Assembly: GCF_031127815.1 (NCBI RefSeq)
Contig: NZ_JARXHY010000007.1
Coordinates: 232,999-296,998, forward strand
DNA length: 64,000 nt
DNA from: Pelagicoccus sp. SDUM812003
GTDB lineage: Bacteria; Verrucomicrobiota; Verrucomicrobiia; Opitutales; Opitutaceae
Reading direction: 5' to 3'
Shown: piece by piece, positions 9,001 through 17,238 of the stretch
How the letters are laid out: every line of letters begins with the position of its first letter
How positions within the stretch are numbered: position 1 is the stretch's first letter
Position numbers and translations under genes: made by a program
The notes under the pieces: generated by a model
The model's database searches: none
Told to the model about the DNA's origin: nothing
What the model saw: the letters and a program-made list of their open reading frames with translations, nothing else

Positions 9001-9607
9001 CGAAAGCGTACTGCTTTATGGATACGAGGGCGTCGGGCAGGTTTATTTCAGTCAGCTTCCAGCAGTCGCCAAACGTTCGTTCCTCGATGGAGGTAAGGTT
9101 TGAGGGGAGAGTGACCTGCTCGAGATTGTAGCAGGACTCGAAGCAGAACTCTCCCAAGAAGGAGAGGGAGTCGGGCAAGCTTATGGCCTCGAGGTTGTAG
9201 CACTTTGCGAAAGCGAAATCGCCTATCGATTCGATGGAGTGGGGAAGACTTATTTCCTCAAGTCTTCTGGCTTGGAGAAAAGCCTCTTCAGCTATGTGAG
9301 AGACCGTGCTGGGGAGCGTGATAGAGCGAATCGTCGACGAAGCGAAGGCCCTTTTTCCGATCCGAGTGACCGTTTTCCCTTCGATGGTGTCTGGGACGGT
9401 GACAGCGGAGAGATTGCCCGTATACTCAGTGATCGTGACGCCAGCGTCGTTTTCGATTGTTTTGAAGTCCGAATCGACTTGGGCTTGAGAGGCGGCAGGG
9501 GCAATGGCGAGTATGAGAATCGCGATGAGAAGCAGGGCGGCCGGTAAGCTCCTTGGGGAGTGGTGAGAGCGGGATGTCGCCGCCGACGGAGGGTGTGATT
9601 GAGTCAT
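6068..9607 (-). CDS. Giant secreted BspA-like leucine-rich-repeat protein
   Basis: 1179 residues. A Sec signal peptide (hydrophobic core LPAALLLIAILILAIAPAAS, cleavage near residue 42) is followed by more than 30 repeats of about 23 residues of the form 'L..I.LP.SL.SIG..AF..C', the LRR_5/BspA type. Three non-LRR modules of the form 'DP.NA.F.S.DG.LFN......LI.YP.GK' interrupt the array near the start and twice near the end. The C-terminal 70 residues hold an LQSSHNLADW motif (about 1128-1137) shared with the protein at 28380. No LPXTG or PEP-CTERM anchor is seen. Relatives act in adhesion or surface display; the partner here is unknown. Repeats in the middle are arranged in a higher-order period of four. 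Confidence 0.88.
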   Translation of the reverse strand: MTQSHPPSAATSRSHHSPRSLPAALLLIAILILAIAPAASQAQVDSDFKTIENDAGVTITEYTGNLSAVTVPDTIEGKTVTRIGKRAFASSTIRSITLPSTVSHIAEEAFLQARRLEEISLPHSIESIGDFAFAKCYNLEAISLPDSLSFLGEFCFESCYNLEQVTLPSNLTSIEERTFGDCWKLTEINLPDALVSIKQYAFADCSGLTGITLPVSLQSLDPTAFQGCFAFASYSVDPSNAHFTSEDGILFNRAKDTLIAYPIAKTEADYSLPSGVTSIAPRAFLAQTSLTQVVLPDSLTTIGEHAFGRCENLVTINFPNSMSSIGERAFDRCRSLESLSLPQSLTSIGVAAFSNCSALTEATLLANVDTIRDSLFSNCASLTSVTLPESIKTIEASSFRNCSSLREINLPDGTLSLGNGAFSGCESLESINLPSSITSIEAGVFSNCVALSEVDFLASVDTISQNLFSGCSSLARISLPSSVQIIEQGAFTNCNSLSSIEFPETLVEIESSAFSGCDALESIVLPSSVTSIGSRVFSDIASLSEVTLLAKVETISAGLFEGCSNLTSITLPSSVKTIEQDAFAGCSGLVSVVLPDGLVEIGARAFAGCESLQSIDLKSAISTIGGSAFSQCSSLSEVTFLAKVDTLAVSLFEGCSSLTNIDLPDTLIEIGASAFKGCADLNGIEFPDTLERIGAYAFHGCESLTTVQLPEKITTTELSSFEDCSSLESVVLPSQLTSIGVASFANCASLKNINLPSSLDIIDTGAFAGCSSLKRIAFPDLLKTIGANAFWNCSKLTRVELPGSLEDLPGSLNSSCAFTSCYNLEEIVVDPENAYFSSLDGALYNKEQSALISYPAGKPMERYQLPDTTTSIHEFAFYLCFHLVQIEIPDSLETLPAGAFGTCANLEEIMVGADHGLFQSSDGVLFNNGLGHLLAYPPGKKTPSYQIPESASAIGDSAFYGSSHLRKVVIPDSVTSIGENAFMHCSNLVSIVVPDGVDFGRSAFFHCPELRKVFLLGDAPTLYTFLYTPLWGTESWTVFDAPIPTFYYFEDKRGYTWEQEEEDRIDSEYLFESFHHFDNAVSLGPSSSDKIDYIVSIHLPFEPLEFIHQENQLRIVAHSKAFEPEFILQSSHNLADWKSEDIQFDTTDLLGRKTATLDIADSPLFLRFIPNATSQALYP
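7559..8524 (-). repeat. Nested 276-bp super-repeat (four LRR units) in the BspA-like gene
   Basis: The sequence encoding 'LLANVDTI', 'FLASVDTI', 'LLAKVETI' and 'FLAKVDTL' recurs at exactly 276-base spacing (equivalent points at 8511, 8235, 7959 and 7683). Each full copy is 92 residues, that is four 23-residue LRR units with different sequence, giving three full copies and one half copy. Confidence 0.85.
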
Positions 9608-9722
9608 GCGGTGTGGGGTTGGGCGATAGGAAAAAATACCTAATACTGGGTGTCAAGTACCGCCGGTCTGCGAGACAGTCTTTACTTGCGTGGCAGCTGA
9701 TGGCCCGCTTGCGTTGGAGGCC

Positions 9723-10673
9723 ATGAATCGCATCGACAGGCTGATGGGGACGTTGCTTCTGCTGCAGAGTCGGCGGGTGATCCGGGCGGAGGATATCGCG
9801 GATCATTTCGAGATCAGCCTGCGCACCGTGTATCGCGATGTATCCGCTTTGAGCGAGATCGGAGTGCCGGTGATCGCGGAGGCGGGCATTGGCTATTCGC
9901 TGATGAAAGGCTATTTGCTTCCGCCTATCATGTTTAGCGAAGAGGAGGCGGCTGCTTTGGGCACAGCTGCCATGGCTTTGAGCAAGACCAGCGATCCGTC
10001 GCTCGACGCGACGATGCAGACTGCATTGATGAAGATCCGAGCGGCTTTGCCCGAGCCCCAGCGTCGCCGTCTGGAGCGGGTGGAGCAATCGGTGGTGTTC
10101 GGCTGGAATGGATACGGGGAAAAGCCTGTCAAGCAGGTGGCTCGCCTCGTTGACCTGCAGCGAAGTCTCGCGGAATCGAAGGCGTTGCGAATCGACTACC
10201 AGACCGGAGGGCGAGGCGAGGTGACGACCCGGGAAATCGAACCGCTGGGTCTTGTGCACTACCTCGAGTACTGGCACCTCATCGCCTGGTGCGGCTTGCG
10301 CGAAGACTATCGTGACTTTCGATTGGATCGTATTCAAAAAGTGGAGCAGCTCGATCGACGGGTTTCCCGACGTCGCGACTTTGATCTGCAGGCGTACCTG
10401 CAGAAGCAACGCGAGCTTCCGGCGGTGCTGGAAACGCGAATCTTCTTCTCCGCCTACTCCGTGGCGCGAGCCAAACGGGAGTGGTCGCTGGGTTTTGTGG
10501 CGGAGGAGGAGGTGGAAGGCGGCAGTGTCGTGACGCTGCGAACGGGCGACTGGAGGTGGATCACCGGCTGGCTGCTTTCCTTTCGCGAAAACGTCCGGGT
10601 ACTCGAGCCATTGGAACTGCAGCGAGAACTCGCCTCGACGGCCCGGCGAGTGGCGGAGCATCACGCGGTCTAG
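9723..10673 (+). CDS. HTH-WYL (YafY-type) transcriptional regulator
   Basis: 316 residues from the ATG at 9723, chosen because GGAGG lies two bases before it and family members begin MNRIDRLM; an upstream GTG at 9690 is possible. Residues 1-55 are an HTH_11 helix-turn-helix with the block EDIADHFEISLRTVYRDVSALSEIGVP. Residues about 140-220 are a WYL domain, in which the usual W-Y-L triad appears as HYLEYWHLIAWC. A C-terminal WCX extension follows. WYL domains sense small or nucleic-acid ligands. It is divergent from the BspA-like gene and on the strand of the sigma factor and SRPBCC-VOC genes; YafY regulators often control a nearby VOC or SRPBCC gene, so the gene at 11837 is a candidate target. 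Confidence 0.9.
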   Translation: MNRIDRLMGTLLLLQSRRVIRAEDIADHFEISLRTVYRDVSALSEIGVPVIAEAGIGYSLMKGYLLPPIMFSEEEAAALGTAAMALSKTSDPSLDATMQTALMKIRAALPEPQRRRLERVEQSVVFGWNGYGEKPVKQVARLVDLQRSLAESKALRIDYQTGGRGEVTTREIEPLGLVHYLEYWHLIAWCGLREDYRDFRLDRIQKVEQLDRRVSRRRDFDLQAYLQKQRELPAVLETRIFFSAYSVARAKREWSLGFVAEEEVEGGSVVTLRTGDWRWITGWLLSFRENVRVLEPLELQRELASTARRVAEHHAV

Positions 10674-10778
10674 CATGTCGCCGTCGCGATAGTCGCGTTT
10701 GCTTTGACGGAATATCTCGCATCGCGGCCCCTTTTTTCGAACCGATCCTGCATGAGGAGCGACTCCTAGGAAAAGGAC

Positions 10779-11336
10779 ATGAAGCGAGACGCGAAACAGG
10801 TTTTTACGGAGCTGCTGGTCTACAAGGCCCAGGACGGAGATGAAAAGGCCTTCGCAGACCTGTACGAGCTCTGGAAGCTGGACCTCATTCGTCTAGGCCG
10901 ATCGGTTTTGCGAGATCGAGAGGGGATGAAGGATGCGGCCCAGGACGCCTGGATCGCTATCGCTCGTGGTATCCGGAAACTGGATGATCCGGCGCGCTTT
11001 CGAGCTTGGGCATTCAGTATTCTTCGCGGCAAGTGCATCGATCGAATCCGTCGTGAATCGAGAGAACGCGCTCGTGACGAGTCGTATTTCAGAGCGAGTC
11101 AGATGGAGACGACCGACACCGTATCTGGTCCGAAAATCGAGGCCGCGGCTGACCTCGCCGAAGCGATCAGTAAACTGGATACGGACGCTCGCATACTGCT
11201 GCACCTTTACTACGAAGCGGAGCTATCCGTTTCCGAAATCTCCGAAGCGATGGAAATCCCGGAGGGGACAGTGAAATCACGGCTCCACGCGGTGCGGAGG
11301 CAATTGAAAAAGCAACTAGAAGGGTTACAAAAATGA
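10779..11336 (+). CDS. ECF RNA polymerase sigma factor
   Basis: 185 residues. Region 2 spans about residues 25-95, with the core-binding DAAQDAWIAIARGIRKLDDPARFRAW region and CIDRIRRE. Region 4 spans about 130-180, with LSVSEISEAMEIPEGTVKSRLHAVRRQ as the -35-reading HTH. No region 1.1 or 3, as expected for an extracytoplasmic-function sigma factor. Its stop overlaps the start of the next gene by four bases (ATGA), so the two are translationally coupled, a layout typical of sigma factor and anti-sigma partner. Confidence 0.93.
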   Translation: MKRDAKQVFTELLVYKAQDGDEKAFADLYELWKLDLIRLGRSVLRDREGMKDAAQDAWIAIARGIRKLDDPARFRAWAFSILRGKCIDRIRRESRERARDESYFRASQMETTDTVSGPKIEAAADLAEAISKLDTDARILLHLYYEAELSVSEISEAMEIPEGTVKSRLHAVRRQLKKQLEGLQK

Positions 11337-11704
11337 GTGAAATAGATGATAGAATTCGGGAGGCGTTGAGATCGTCTGAATCGGACGACGAGCTGCTAAA
11401 GGAGCGTTCGATGTTTTCGGAGGTGGTGACGCCATTTCGCGGCAAGCGACGTTGGGTAAACTGGCTAGGGCTCCTCTACGGCTCGATTGCCAACGTGGCC
11501 TTCTTTTACTCAGCGTATCAGTTTTTCACTACAGATGATACCAACGAGAAACTGAACTGGATAGTGATCGGCGGATTCGCGCTTATGTTCGTAGCGTTCT
11601 CTAAACTCTATTTTTGGCTTGAGATGCAGAGCAACCGTGTCTTGCGCGAAGTGAAGCGAGTGGAGCTGTTGATCGTCAGCGGGAGGGAGGGGAGCGATGA
11701 CTAG
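11333..11704 (+). CDS. DUF6768-like membrane protein, partner of the ECF sigma factor
   Basis: 123 residues. A cytoplasmic N-terminus (MSEIDDRIREALRSSESDDE) is followed by two membrane segments (about residues 40-62 and 70-95) and a charged C-terminal tail with MQSNRVLREVKRVELL. I recognise the pattern of DUF6768 proteins that accompany ECF sigma factors; the name is from memory and unsearched. The ATGA overlap with the sigma gene supports a functional pair. It lacks a zinc-binding anti-sigma motif (HxxxCxxC), so anti-sigma activity is inferred only from position and topology. Confidence 0.72.
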   Translation: MSEIDDRIREALRSSESDDELLKERSMFSEVVTPFRGKRRWVNWLGLLYGSIANVAFFYSAYQFFTTDDTNEKLNWIVIGGFALMFVAFSKLYFWLEMQSNRVLREVKRVELLIVSGREGSDD

Positions 11705-11836
11705 TCTGTGGTCGCATCTGATGGAACGCAGCGAACAGGCTTTGCTGTTTTTGGACTGGGTTTGGAGAACCCGTGAACTTTTTCAAGCGCTGCTGACATA
11801 GGGTTGTCAGTGGAAGGCGCTAGAGTGGCTTCCGAT

Positions 11837-12694
11837 ATGAAAAACCATACTGTTACTATCACTGTTGCCGCTTCCATCGACGAAGTGTTTTCCTTCCTCG
11901 CCGATCCTAAAACGCTTCCCGAGTGGGCCCATACCTTCAGCAAGAGCATCGCCCCGAAGGATGGAGCTTGGGAGGTGGAAACGCCTCAAGGACATAAGCT
12001 GGCCTTCGCTCTGGAGGCGGATCGTTCGAGCGGATGCATCGATATGCTGGCTGGACCGACACTTGAGCAAATGGAGAGTTTTCCGATCCGCGTCTACAAG
12101 GTGGACAGCGGGCAGACCGCGGCCTCGTTTACCATGTTCAAGTCGCAGCGTCCCGATCTTACAGATGCCATGTTCGAGACTCACTACCGGCAGCTGGTGA
12201 AGGAAGTGGAGGCGCTGGTGGAGCGCTTTGGTGGCGGGGAGATTAGCCGCGGTTTGCCGGAAGGTGGAAGGCTGTTGCCCGGACTGGTGACCGATAGGAT
12301 CGAGGAGACGAGGGATTTTTATGTATCGCACTTCGGCTTCAAGGCGGTGTTTGACGCGTCTTGCTACGTGCACCTGGTGCGTGAGGTTGGCGGAGAGCAG
12401 CTCGGGTTGATGGCGACGAGCGCGGAGGCGGGACAGGCGGAGTTTGAGGTGGCGACGACCGGAAGCGGTCTGTGGTTTACCCTAGAAGTCGAGAGCGCGG
12501 ACGCGGAGTTTGAGCGACTCAAAGCCGAGGGAGTCACGGTGAGAGAGGAGCCGAAGGATCAGCCATGGGGCGAGCGAACCTGCGTGGTGGTCGATCCGAA
12601 TGGAGTGCTGATCTACGTGTCTCATACGACGGGGAAAGTGGACGAATCGCTCAAACCGTTTTTCGTCGCTTCCGAGCCGGAGCTCGTTTCCTAA
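11837..12694 (+). CDS. SRPBCC-VOC (glyoxalase-like) fusion protein
   Basis: 285 residues from the ATG at 11837 (a TTG at 11804 would add 11 residues that do not belong to the fold). Residues 1-130 are a START/SRPBCC ligand-binding domain beginning with the typical VTITVAASIDEVFSFLADP. Residues about 150-265 are a VOC domain with LVTDRIEETRDFYVSHFGF and the closing WGERTCVVVDPNGVLIYV. VOC domains hold paired metal sites; candidate ligands exist but are not certain. The two folds are usually separate proteins. Likely a small-molecule binding or modifying enzyme; the nearby YafY-type regulator may control it. Converges with the next gene with a 12-base gap. Confidence 0.8.
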   Translation: MKNHTVTITVAASIDEVFSFLADPKTLPEWAHTFSKSIAPKDGAWEVETPQGHKLAFALEADRSSGCIDMLAGPTLEQMESFPIRVYKVDSGQTAASFTMFKSQRPDLTDAMFETHYRQLVKEVEALVERFGGGEISRGLPEGGRLLPGLVTDRIEETRDFYVSHFGFKAVFDASCYVHLVREVGGEQLGLMATSAEAGQAEFEVATTGSGLWFTLEVESADAEFERLKAEGVTVREEPKDQPWGERTCVVVDPNGVLIYVSHTTGKVDESLKPFFVASEPELVS

Positions 12695-12706
12695 ACAAGC
12701 CGGCGA

Positions 12707-14188
12707 TTAGTTGAACAGGCTCACCATGAGCTGAACGCTGGACTTTGAGAGTCCGGAATCCACGGGAAGCGAGTTGTTCAGGAAATGGTGGGCCTGTATT
12801 CCGATGGTCGCTCCTTCGCTAAGTTTATGACGATAGGATGCGAAGAGCCCCGCGGTCTGATAGTGGGTGGGGGAAACCGTATTTCTCGCTTCGATGCCGT
12901 CCCGGTTGAGCGATGCGTAGTGCGCTTTCCAGGTGAACGAATTGCCGTCGCCGACTTCCTGATACCCGCCTAGTGTGAGGAGTCGGGAGTCGTTGTCGAT
13001 GGATGCTCCGATTGCGTCGCCATAGTAGCGATAGCCGCTCCTGTAGATATGGTGATTGTAGGTGGAGTTGAACATGGTGCCGTTCAGGAAATTCATGCCG
13101 GTATCGCTTGCTTCGGCGAATAGGAATCCTTGCGAGAAGGGCGTCTCGAAAGGCGTATCCAGACCGATCATACCGATTTCGCGCGAAGGCAGGCCGCCCG
13201 CTTCGTCTTCGCCGATAAGCTGACCGTAGAAGGAAATCCGACGTGCGGCGATGTGGGTGGTCCAGCGAAAGTCGACGCCGCCCAGCTGATTGCCCGGTTC
13301 GTTGGAACCGTCGAGGTCGATTCCGTCGCTGCCTACGTTGTCGTGGCCGAGGATGAGGTCCACGAGGTTGCTCCATGATTCGGGACGACCGTCTCCGCCC
13401 CATTGAGCGGTGCGGGAGAGCCCCAGCTCGAGGCTTTGCAGTGGCTTGAAGGTGAAGCGGGCGCCCAACAGCTTGGCATGGGGCACGTGGCGATCGCCTT
13501 CCAGCTGATTGAAGAAGCTGGTGAAGTGCCATGGACCGAGCCATTTGACGATTGGCCGTTCGCTGGCTCGGTGGGTGTTTCGTTCGAAAAAGAATCCCGG
13601 GGACGGACGGGCGTTGTTTGAGAGGATGAGGCTGGTTTGCCAGCCCGGACCCCACCAGCGATCCACTTGGCCGAAGCCAAGCGTCCAATCGCTCCAATCG
13701 ACCGCCAGGTAGCTTCCGTCGAGGCGAAGCGATTTGTCATCGCTCGGGGCGTCGACCCAGGAGGCGGAGAGTTTGGCTCGAAAGGGACCGAAACGATCTT
13801 GGCGGGCGATTTGGAGCTCGGTGGCATTGCGCGAGTCGCTATCGAAGGCGCGAAACGGCAGAGCGTCGCTGCCTAGCTGGAAGCTGAGGGATTGCGTCGC
13901 GGTGTTTGAAAGCGGCTTGGAGCTGTCGAAGGAGCTCGAATGGGGGTGGTTTGCTGAATCGGAGAGCGAGTTCAGCTCTATGTTTACGGCCTGAAGCCTC
14001 ATGGGCCAGACGGAGGTGAGAAGCTCGGCCTGGCCTTGATCGCTGAGTTGGCTCAGCCGGTAGCGGGCTGCTTCATCGCCGGGCGCGATGGTATCGCTGG
14101 GTGCGGCGAAAAGGGAGGGGTACGAGACGCTGATCCCGAGAACGAAAGCGGGCAGAGAGCGTGAGAGACGTGAAATGAAATGGGTCAA
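12707..14188 (-). CDS. Wzi-family capsule assembly / outer-membrane beta-barrel protein
   Basis: 493 residues with a signal peptide (cleavage after about residue 28, SLFAA/PSD). The block FGQVDRWWGPGWQTSLILSN followed by ARPSPGF is the signature of the Caps_assemb_Wzi family. Alternating aromatic strands fill the rest and the last residue is Asn preceded by Phe (VSLFN), near the terminal-aromatic barrel signal. E. coli Wzi is an outer-membrane lectin that anchors capsule. No wza/wzc genes are in the window, but two membrane glycosyltransferases lie 3-5 kb away. Confidence 0.8.
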   Translation of the reverse strand: MTHFISRLSRSLPAFVLGISVSYPSLFAAPSDTIAPGDEAARYRLSQLSDQGQAELLTSVWPMRLQAVNIELNSLSDSANHPHSSSFDSSKPLSNTATQSLSFQLGSDALPFRAFDSDSRNATELQIARQDRFGPFRAKLSASWVDAPSDDKSLRLDGSYLAVDWSDWTLGFGQVDRWWGPGWQTSLILSNNARPSPGFFFERNTHRASERPIVKWLGPWHFTSFFNQLEGDRHVPHAKLLGARFTFKPLQSLELGLSRTAQWGGDGRPESWSNLVDLILGHDNVGSDGIDLDGSNEPGNQLGGVDFRWTTHIAARRISFYGQLIGEDEAGGLPSREIGMIGLDTPFETPFSQGFLFAEASDTGMNFLNGTMFNSTYNHHIYRSGYRYYGDAIGASIDNDSRLLTLGGYQEVGDGNSFTWKAHYASLNRDGIEARNTVSPTHYQTAGLFASYRHKLSEGATIGIQAHHFLNNSLPVDSGLSKSSVQLMVSLFN

Positions 14189-14222
14189 AGTGAAACGTTT
14201 TTTCGGGTTGGGAGATGGATCC

Positions 14223-14239
14223 TAGCGAGTATCGCTAGT
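14223..14239. promoter_or_regulatory. Small perfect hairpin in the divergent wzi-trhO gap
   Basis: CTAGCGA-GTA-TCGCTAG is a 7-bp perfect inverted repeat with a 3-base loop, 35 bases upstream of the Wzi-like start codon. It could be an operator or RNA hairpin; no T-run follows. Confidence 0.3.
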
Positions 14240-14382
14240 GTGAAAAGGAGTTTTGCTTAGATTCATCTACGTAGAAAAGGTGGTTTCGGTTTCGGATCGA
14301 TCCTGAAATGGAAAACTTCAGCTCTTCCCTCCTGCTGACTCTCGGCTTGCCCTTGCGGGGCGTATGGGCAGAGCTTAAGGGG

Positions 14383-15387
14383 ATGTGCCAAGAAAAGACT
14401 TTGATCGTTGCCTACTACAAGTTCGTGGACTTGCCAGACTTCGAACTCCGCCGAGACCTCTTGCAGGCAATTTGCGAGGAGAACGAGGTGAAGGGTACGA
14501 TCCTGCTCGCTCGCGAAGGCATCAACTCCACCATGGCAGGCCCGGAAGCGGGAGTGGAGGCGGTTTTGGACTTTCTGCAGAGCGATCCTGCCATCGGACC
14601 ACTGACCGTGAAGCGTTCTTGGGCGGAGGAGCCTCCGTTTTATCGCATGAAGGTGCGGCTGAAAAAGGAGATTGTGCGCTTGGGCATGCCGGAGGTGAAC
14701 CCCAATGAGCAGGTGGGCGAGTACGTGCCGCCGGAGAAGTGGAACGAACTGATCAGCGATCCCGACGTGGTGCTGATCGACACGCGCAACGACTACGAAT
14801 ACGAGATCGGCACCTTCAAGGGAGCCGTCGACCCGAAGACCAAGAGCTTCCGCGAGTTTCCCGAATACGTGAAGAGGGAGCTGGCGGACAAGAAGGACAA
14901 GAAGGTGGCGATGTTCTGCACAGGCGGCATTCGTTGCGAAAAGTCGACATCGTTGCTGCTCAAGGAAGGTTTCGAGAAGGTGTATCACCTGGAGGGCGGA
15001 ATCTTGAACTATTTGGAGAAGGTGGATCCTGCCGAGAGCATGTGGGAGGGGGACTGCTTCGTTTTCGACAATCGGGTGGCGGTCGACCACAAGCTGCAGA
15101 AGGGCGATTACGAAATGTGCCGTGCCTGTCGTCATGCCCTGACCGAGGAGGACCTGAAATCGGAAAAGTTCGTGGAGGGAACGAGCTGTCCCCATTGTTT
15201 CGATACGTTGAGCGAAGAGCAGCGGGTGCGGGCGGCGGAGCGACAGAAGCAGGTGGAAATCAGCAAGGCTCTCGGACGAAAGCACATCGGGGCAACGCAG
15301 CTCGAACGCGAGGCCTGGCGCGAGCTAAAGCTTGCCGAGCGTAAGAGGAGCAACGAGAAGCGAGCCGAAGAAGACGCTGGCGAATAA
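14383..15387 (+). CDS. trhO: tRNA uridine(34) hydroxylase, rhodanese family (TrhO/YceA)
   Basis: 334 residues from the ATG at 14383, chosen because the family's first conserved strand (TLIVAYYKFVDLPD) starts there; an in-frame ATG at 14308 would add 25 residues of no family character. The N-terminal acylphosphatase-like domain carries LLAREGINSTMAG. The rhodanese domain (about residues 115-220) has VLIDTRNDYEYEIGTF and the active loop CTGGIRCEKS with the catalytic Cys. A Cys-rich tail (CRACRHAL and SCPHC) follows. TrhO makes 5-hydroxyuridine at the tRNA wobble position using oxygen. Stand-alone gene, converging with the GH39 gene. Confidence 0.92.
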   Translation: MCQEKTLIVAYYKFVDLPDFELRRDLLQAICEENEVKGTILLAREGINSTMAGPEAGVEAVLDFLQSDPAIGPLTVKRSWAEEPPFYRMKVRLKKEIVRLGMPEVNPNEQVGEYVPPEKWNELISDPDVVLIDTRNDYEYEIGTFKGAVDPKTKSFREFPEYVKRELADKKDKKVAMFCTGGIRCEKSTSLLLKEGFEKVYHLEGGILNYLEKVDPAESMWEGDCFVFDNRVAVDHKLQKGDYEMCRACRHALTEEDLKSEKFVEGTSCPHCFDTLSEEQRVRAAERQKQVEISKALGRKHIGATQLEREAWRELKLAERKRSNEKRAEEDAGE

Positions 15388-15401
15388 GCGAACGCCTTCC
15401 G

Positions 15402-17075
15402 CTATTGCAGGTCGAAAACGATCAGCGACACGCCTTGCCGCGGTAGTTTGAAGGCAAGGCGAGCGGCGCCGTTTTCGAGCGACACCTCTTCTGGCGATTC
15501 CTCCAAGGTCGCGAGTTCCGCGGCTGTTTGCAGCTCCGCGTATTCCTCTTCGTTTGGAGCGACCGGCTGGCCCATGCGCAGCCACAGATCGTAGGCGTTG
15601 CTATGAAATTCGTCGATGCGATAGTGGGTGAGCTCGGCTTTGGTGGCGTCGCTGGGCAGGTGATCGAGCGTCAATGAAACTTCTGCGACGGGGCCTTCGA
15701 GATCGTCGTCATGGTAGTGCCAGACCATGATGGAGAGGCGATCGCCATCCCGGCTCGCGAATGCGGCCACGTCCGGATGCTGGCGCACGCCGACGTCGAT
15801 CATTTCCTGCAAGTCCACCTCCGATGTGCTGGACGTTTGGATACGGTTGCCGCTCATTTCGCTGAACATGCGAAACACGTTGAGCACCGGCAAGGGCACG
15901 CCGTTGGAGGCGAGTTGACGAAATCCAGCGAAGTAGGCCTGGTCCTCGAAAGTGAATGCCCAGGTCAGGGCGCCTTCGAGGTTGACGCCATGCCGGTCGG
16001 CGAGATCGTGCTTTCGGACGAAGCTCGCAGCTGTGTAGCTGGAGTAGACGGTGCCGTTGCGGTAGGTGAACATGCCTCCTTGGCACGCGGCGCAGCCTTC
16101 CGGGTCGGATTCGCCGATAACGATCGGGGTGTCTTTGAGTTCCGGATACGACGCGATTTTTCGAAATCCGTTGTCGATGGCCTTCAGCTGGTTGGCGATT
16201 CCCATCTGGATGCGTCCATCCACCACCTTCGGATGTCCTTTTGCATGGAAGGAAACGAAATCGAGCTGCGTACCGTTTTCCCCCGTAGCGTAGTTGGTGC
16301 CGTAGAGGCAATGATCGAAAAAGCCGAGCAGGAAGTCGCCACCGCTGCCAGCCACGTCCGGCCCGCCGACGCGGGCCTTGGGGATGGCCCGTTGCACGCC
16401 TGCGATGGCGTAGTCATGCAGCTTGTTGAATTCTTCCAACGTGCCTTGCCAGTAGCCGATGTTCGGTTCGTTCCAGGTCTGCCAATACCATTTCTCCACT
16501 TCCTCCATTCCGTAGCGTTCGACGCAGTGTTTCGCCCATTGGTAGCAGAGTTCGCCCCATTTCTCGTAGTCCTTTGGGGGATACGCCCAGCCAGTATAGA
16601 CTTTCTCGTAGCGAAAGCCCGGCCGCCACTCGTGTTTGTAGGGAGTCGGGTTCGTGGAGAGGGCTTCCGGCATGAAACCCATTTGGACGTAGGGACGAAC
16701 CCCGTTCTCCAGATAGGTGTCGAAAATCAGATCCACTAGGGTCCAGTCGTAGATCGGATTCCCATCGTCATCCTCGGTGTACATGTTGGTGCTGCCCCAT
16801 TTGAGCGCGGGCGAACCATCGCCTGTTGTCATCAGATTATGGGTACGGAAATAGATGTCTCCCTCCTTGAGATCGCCGAGCTGCCCGATCAAGCGCTTGC
16901 CGTCTTTCATGTAGGCGTAGTTGGGTTCGTCGGCGCCGAAGAAGCGCCAGATCTGGCGCAGGGGCCCGAGCTCTTTGTCGGCCTGCACTGTGATTTCCAC
17001 GGGGAAGGGTTCGCTCGCTCGGGAAGCGACGTTGAGGCAGAAGGCAAGCAGCAGGCAGGTGGCGGCGCGTATCAT
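15402..17075 (-). CDS. Secreted glycoside hydrolase family 39 enzyme (beta-xylosidase-like)
   Basis: 557 residues from the ATG at 17075, where a signal peptide starts (MIRAATCLLLAFCLNVAS); an upstream ATG at 17150 adds 25 residues before it. The (beta/alpha)8 barrel has the GH39 acid/base site in WYWQTWNEPNIGYWQG and the probable nucleophile Glu in TPIVIGESDPEG. A C-terminal beta domain follows. GH39 members hydrolyse beta-xylosides, alpha-iduronides or related glycosides; the exact substrate cannot be assigned. A perfect LacI-type palindrome lies about 48 bases upstream of the start, suggesting sugar-responsive control. Confidence 0.87.
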   Translation of the reverse strand: MIRAATCLLLAFCLNVASRASEPFPVEITVQADKELGPLRQIWRFFGADEPNYAYMKDGKRLIGQLGDLKEGDIYFRTHNLMTTGDGSPALKWGSTNMYTEDDDGNPIYDWTLVDLIFDTYLENGVRPYVQMGFMPEALSTNPTPYKHEWRPGFRYEKVYTGWAYPPKDYEKWGELCYQWAKHCVERYGMEEVEKWYWQTWNEPNIGYWQGTLEEFNKLHDYAIAGVQRAIPKARVGGPDVAGSGGDFLLGFFDHCLYGTNYATGENGTQLDFVSFHAKGHPKVVDGRIQMGIANQLKAIDNGFRKIASYPELKDTPIVIGESDPEGCAACQGGMFTYRNGTVYSSYTAASFVRKHDLADRHGVNLEGALTWAFTFEDQAYFAGFRQLASNGVPLPVLNVFRMFSEMSGNRIQTSSTSEVDLQEMIDVGVRQHPDVAAFASRDGDRLSIMVWHYHDDDLEGPVAEVSLTLDHLPSDATKAELTHYRIDEFHSNAYDLWLRMGQPVAPNEEEYAELQTAAELATLEESPEEVSLENGAARLAFKLPRQGVSLIVFDLQ

Positions 17076-17122
17076 GGCGATGGATGTTGGGTTAGGGGCT
17101 TGGGGCGATGGAATGGCGTGAT

Positions 17123-17136
17123 CGAGAGCGCTCTCG
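17123..17136. promoter_or_regulatory. LacI-family-type operator before the GH39 gene
   Basis: CGAGAGCGCTCTCG is a perfect 14-bp palindrome with the central CG typical of LacI-family operators, 48 bases upstream of the GH39 start codon. No LacI regulator is encoded in the window. Confidence 0.5.
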
Positions 17137-17238
17137 CGCCGCTGGCTCATTCCGAGGATTAGGTTTAACTAGACAGCAGAAAGGCGAAAGTTCAACCCGC
17201 CCCGAAAGAGCGTGTTGAAGAGTCGTTTGGAAGCGGGT

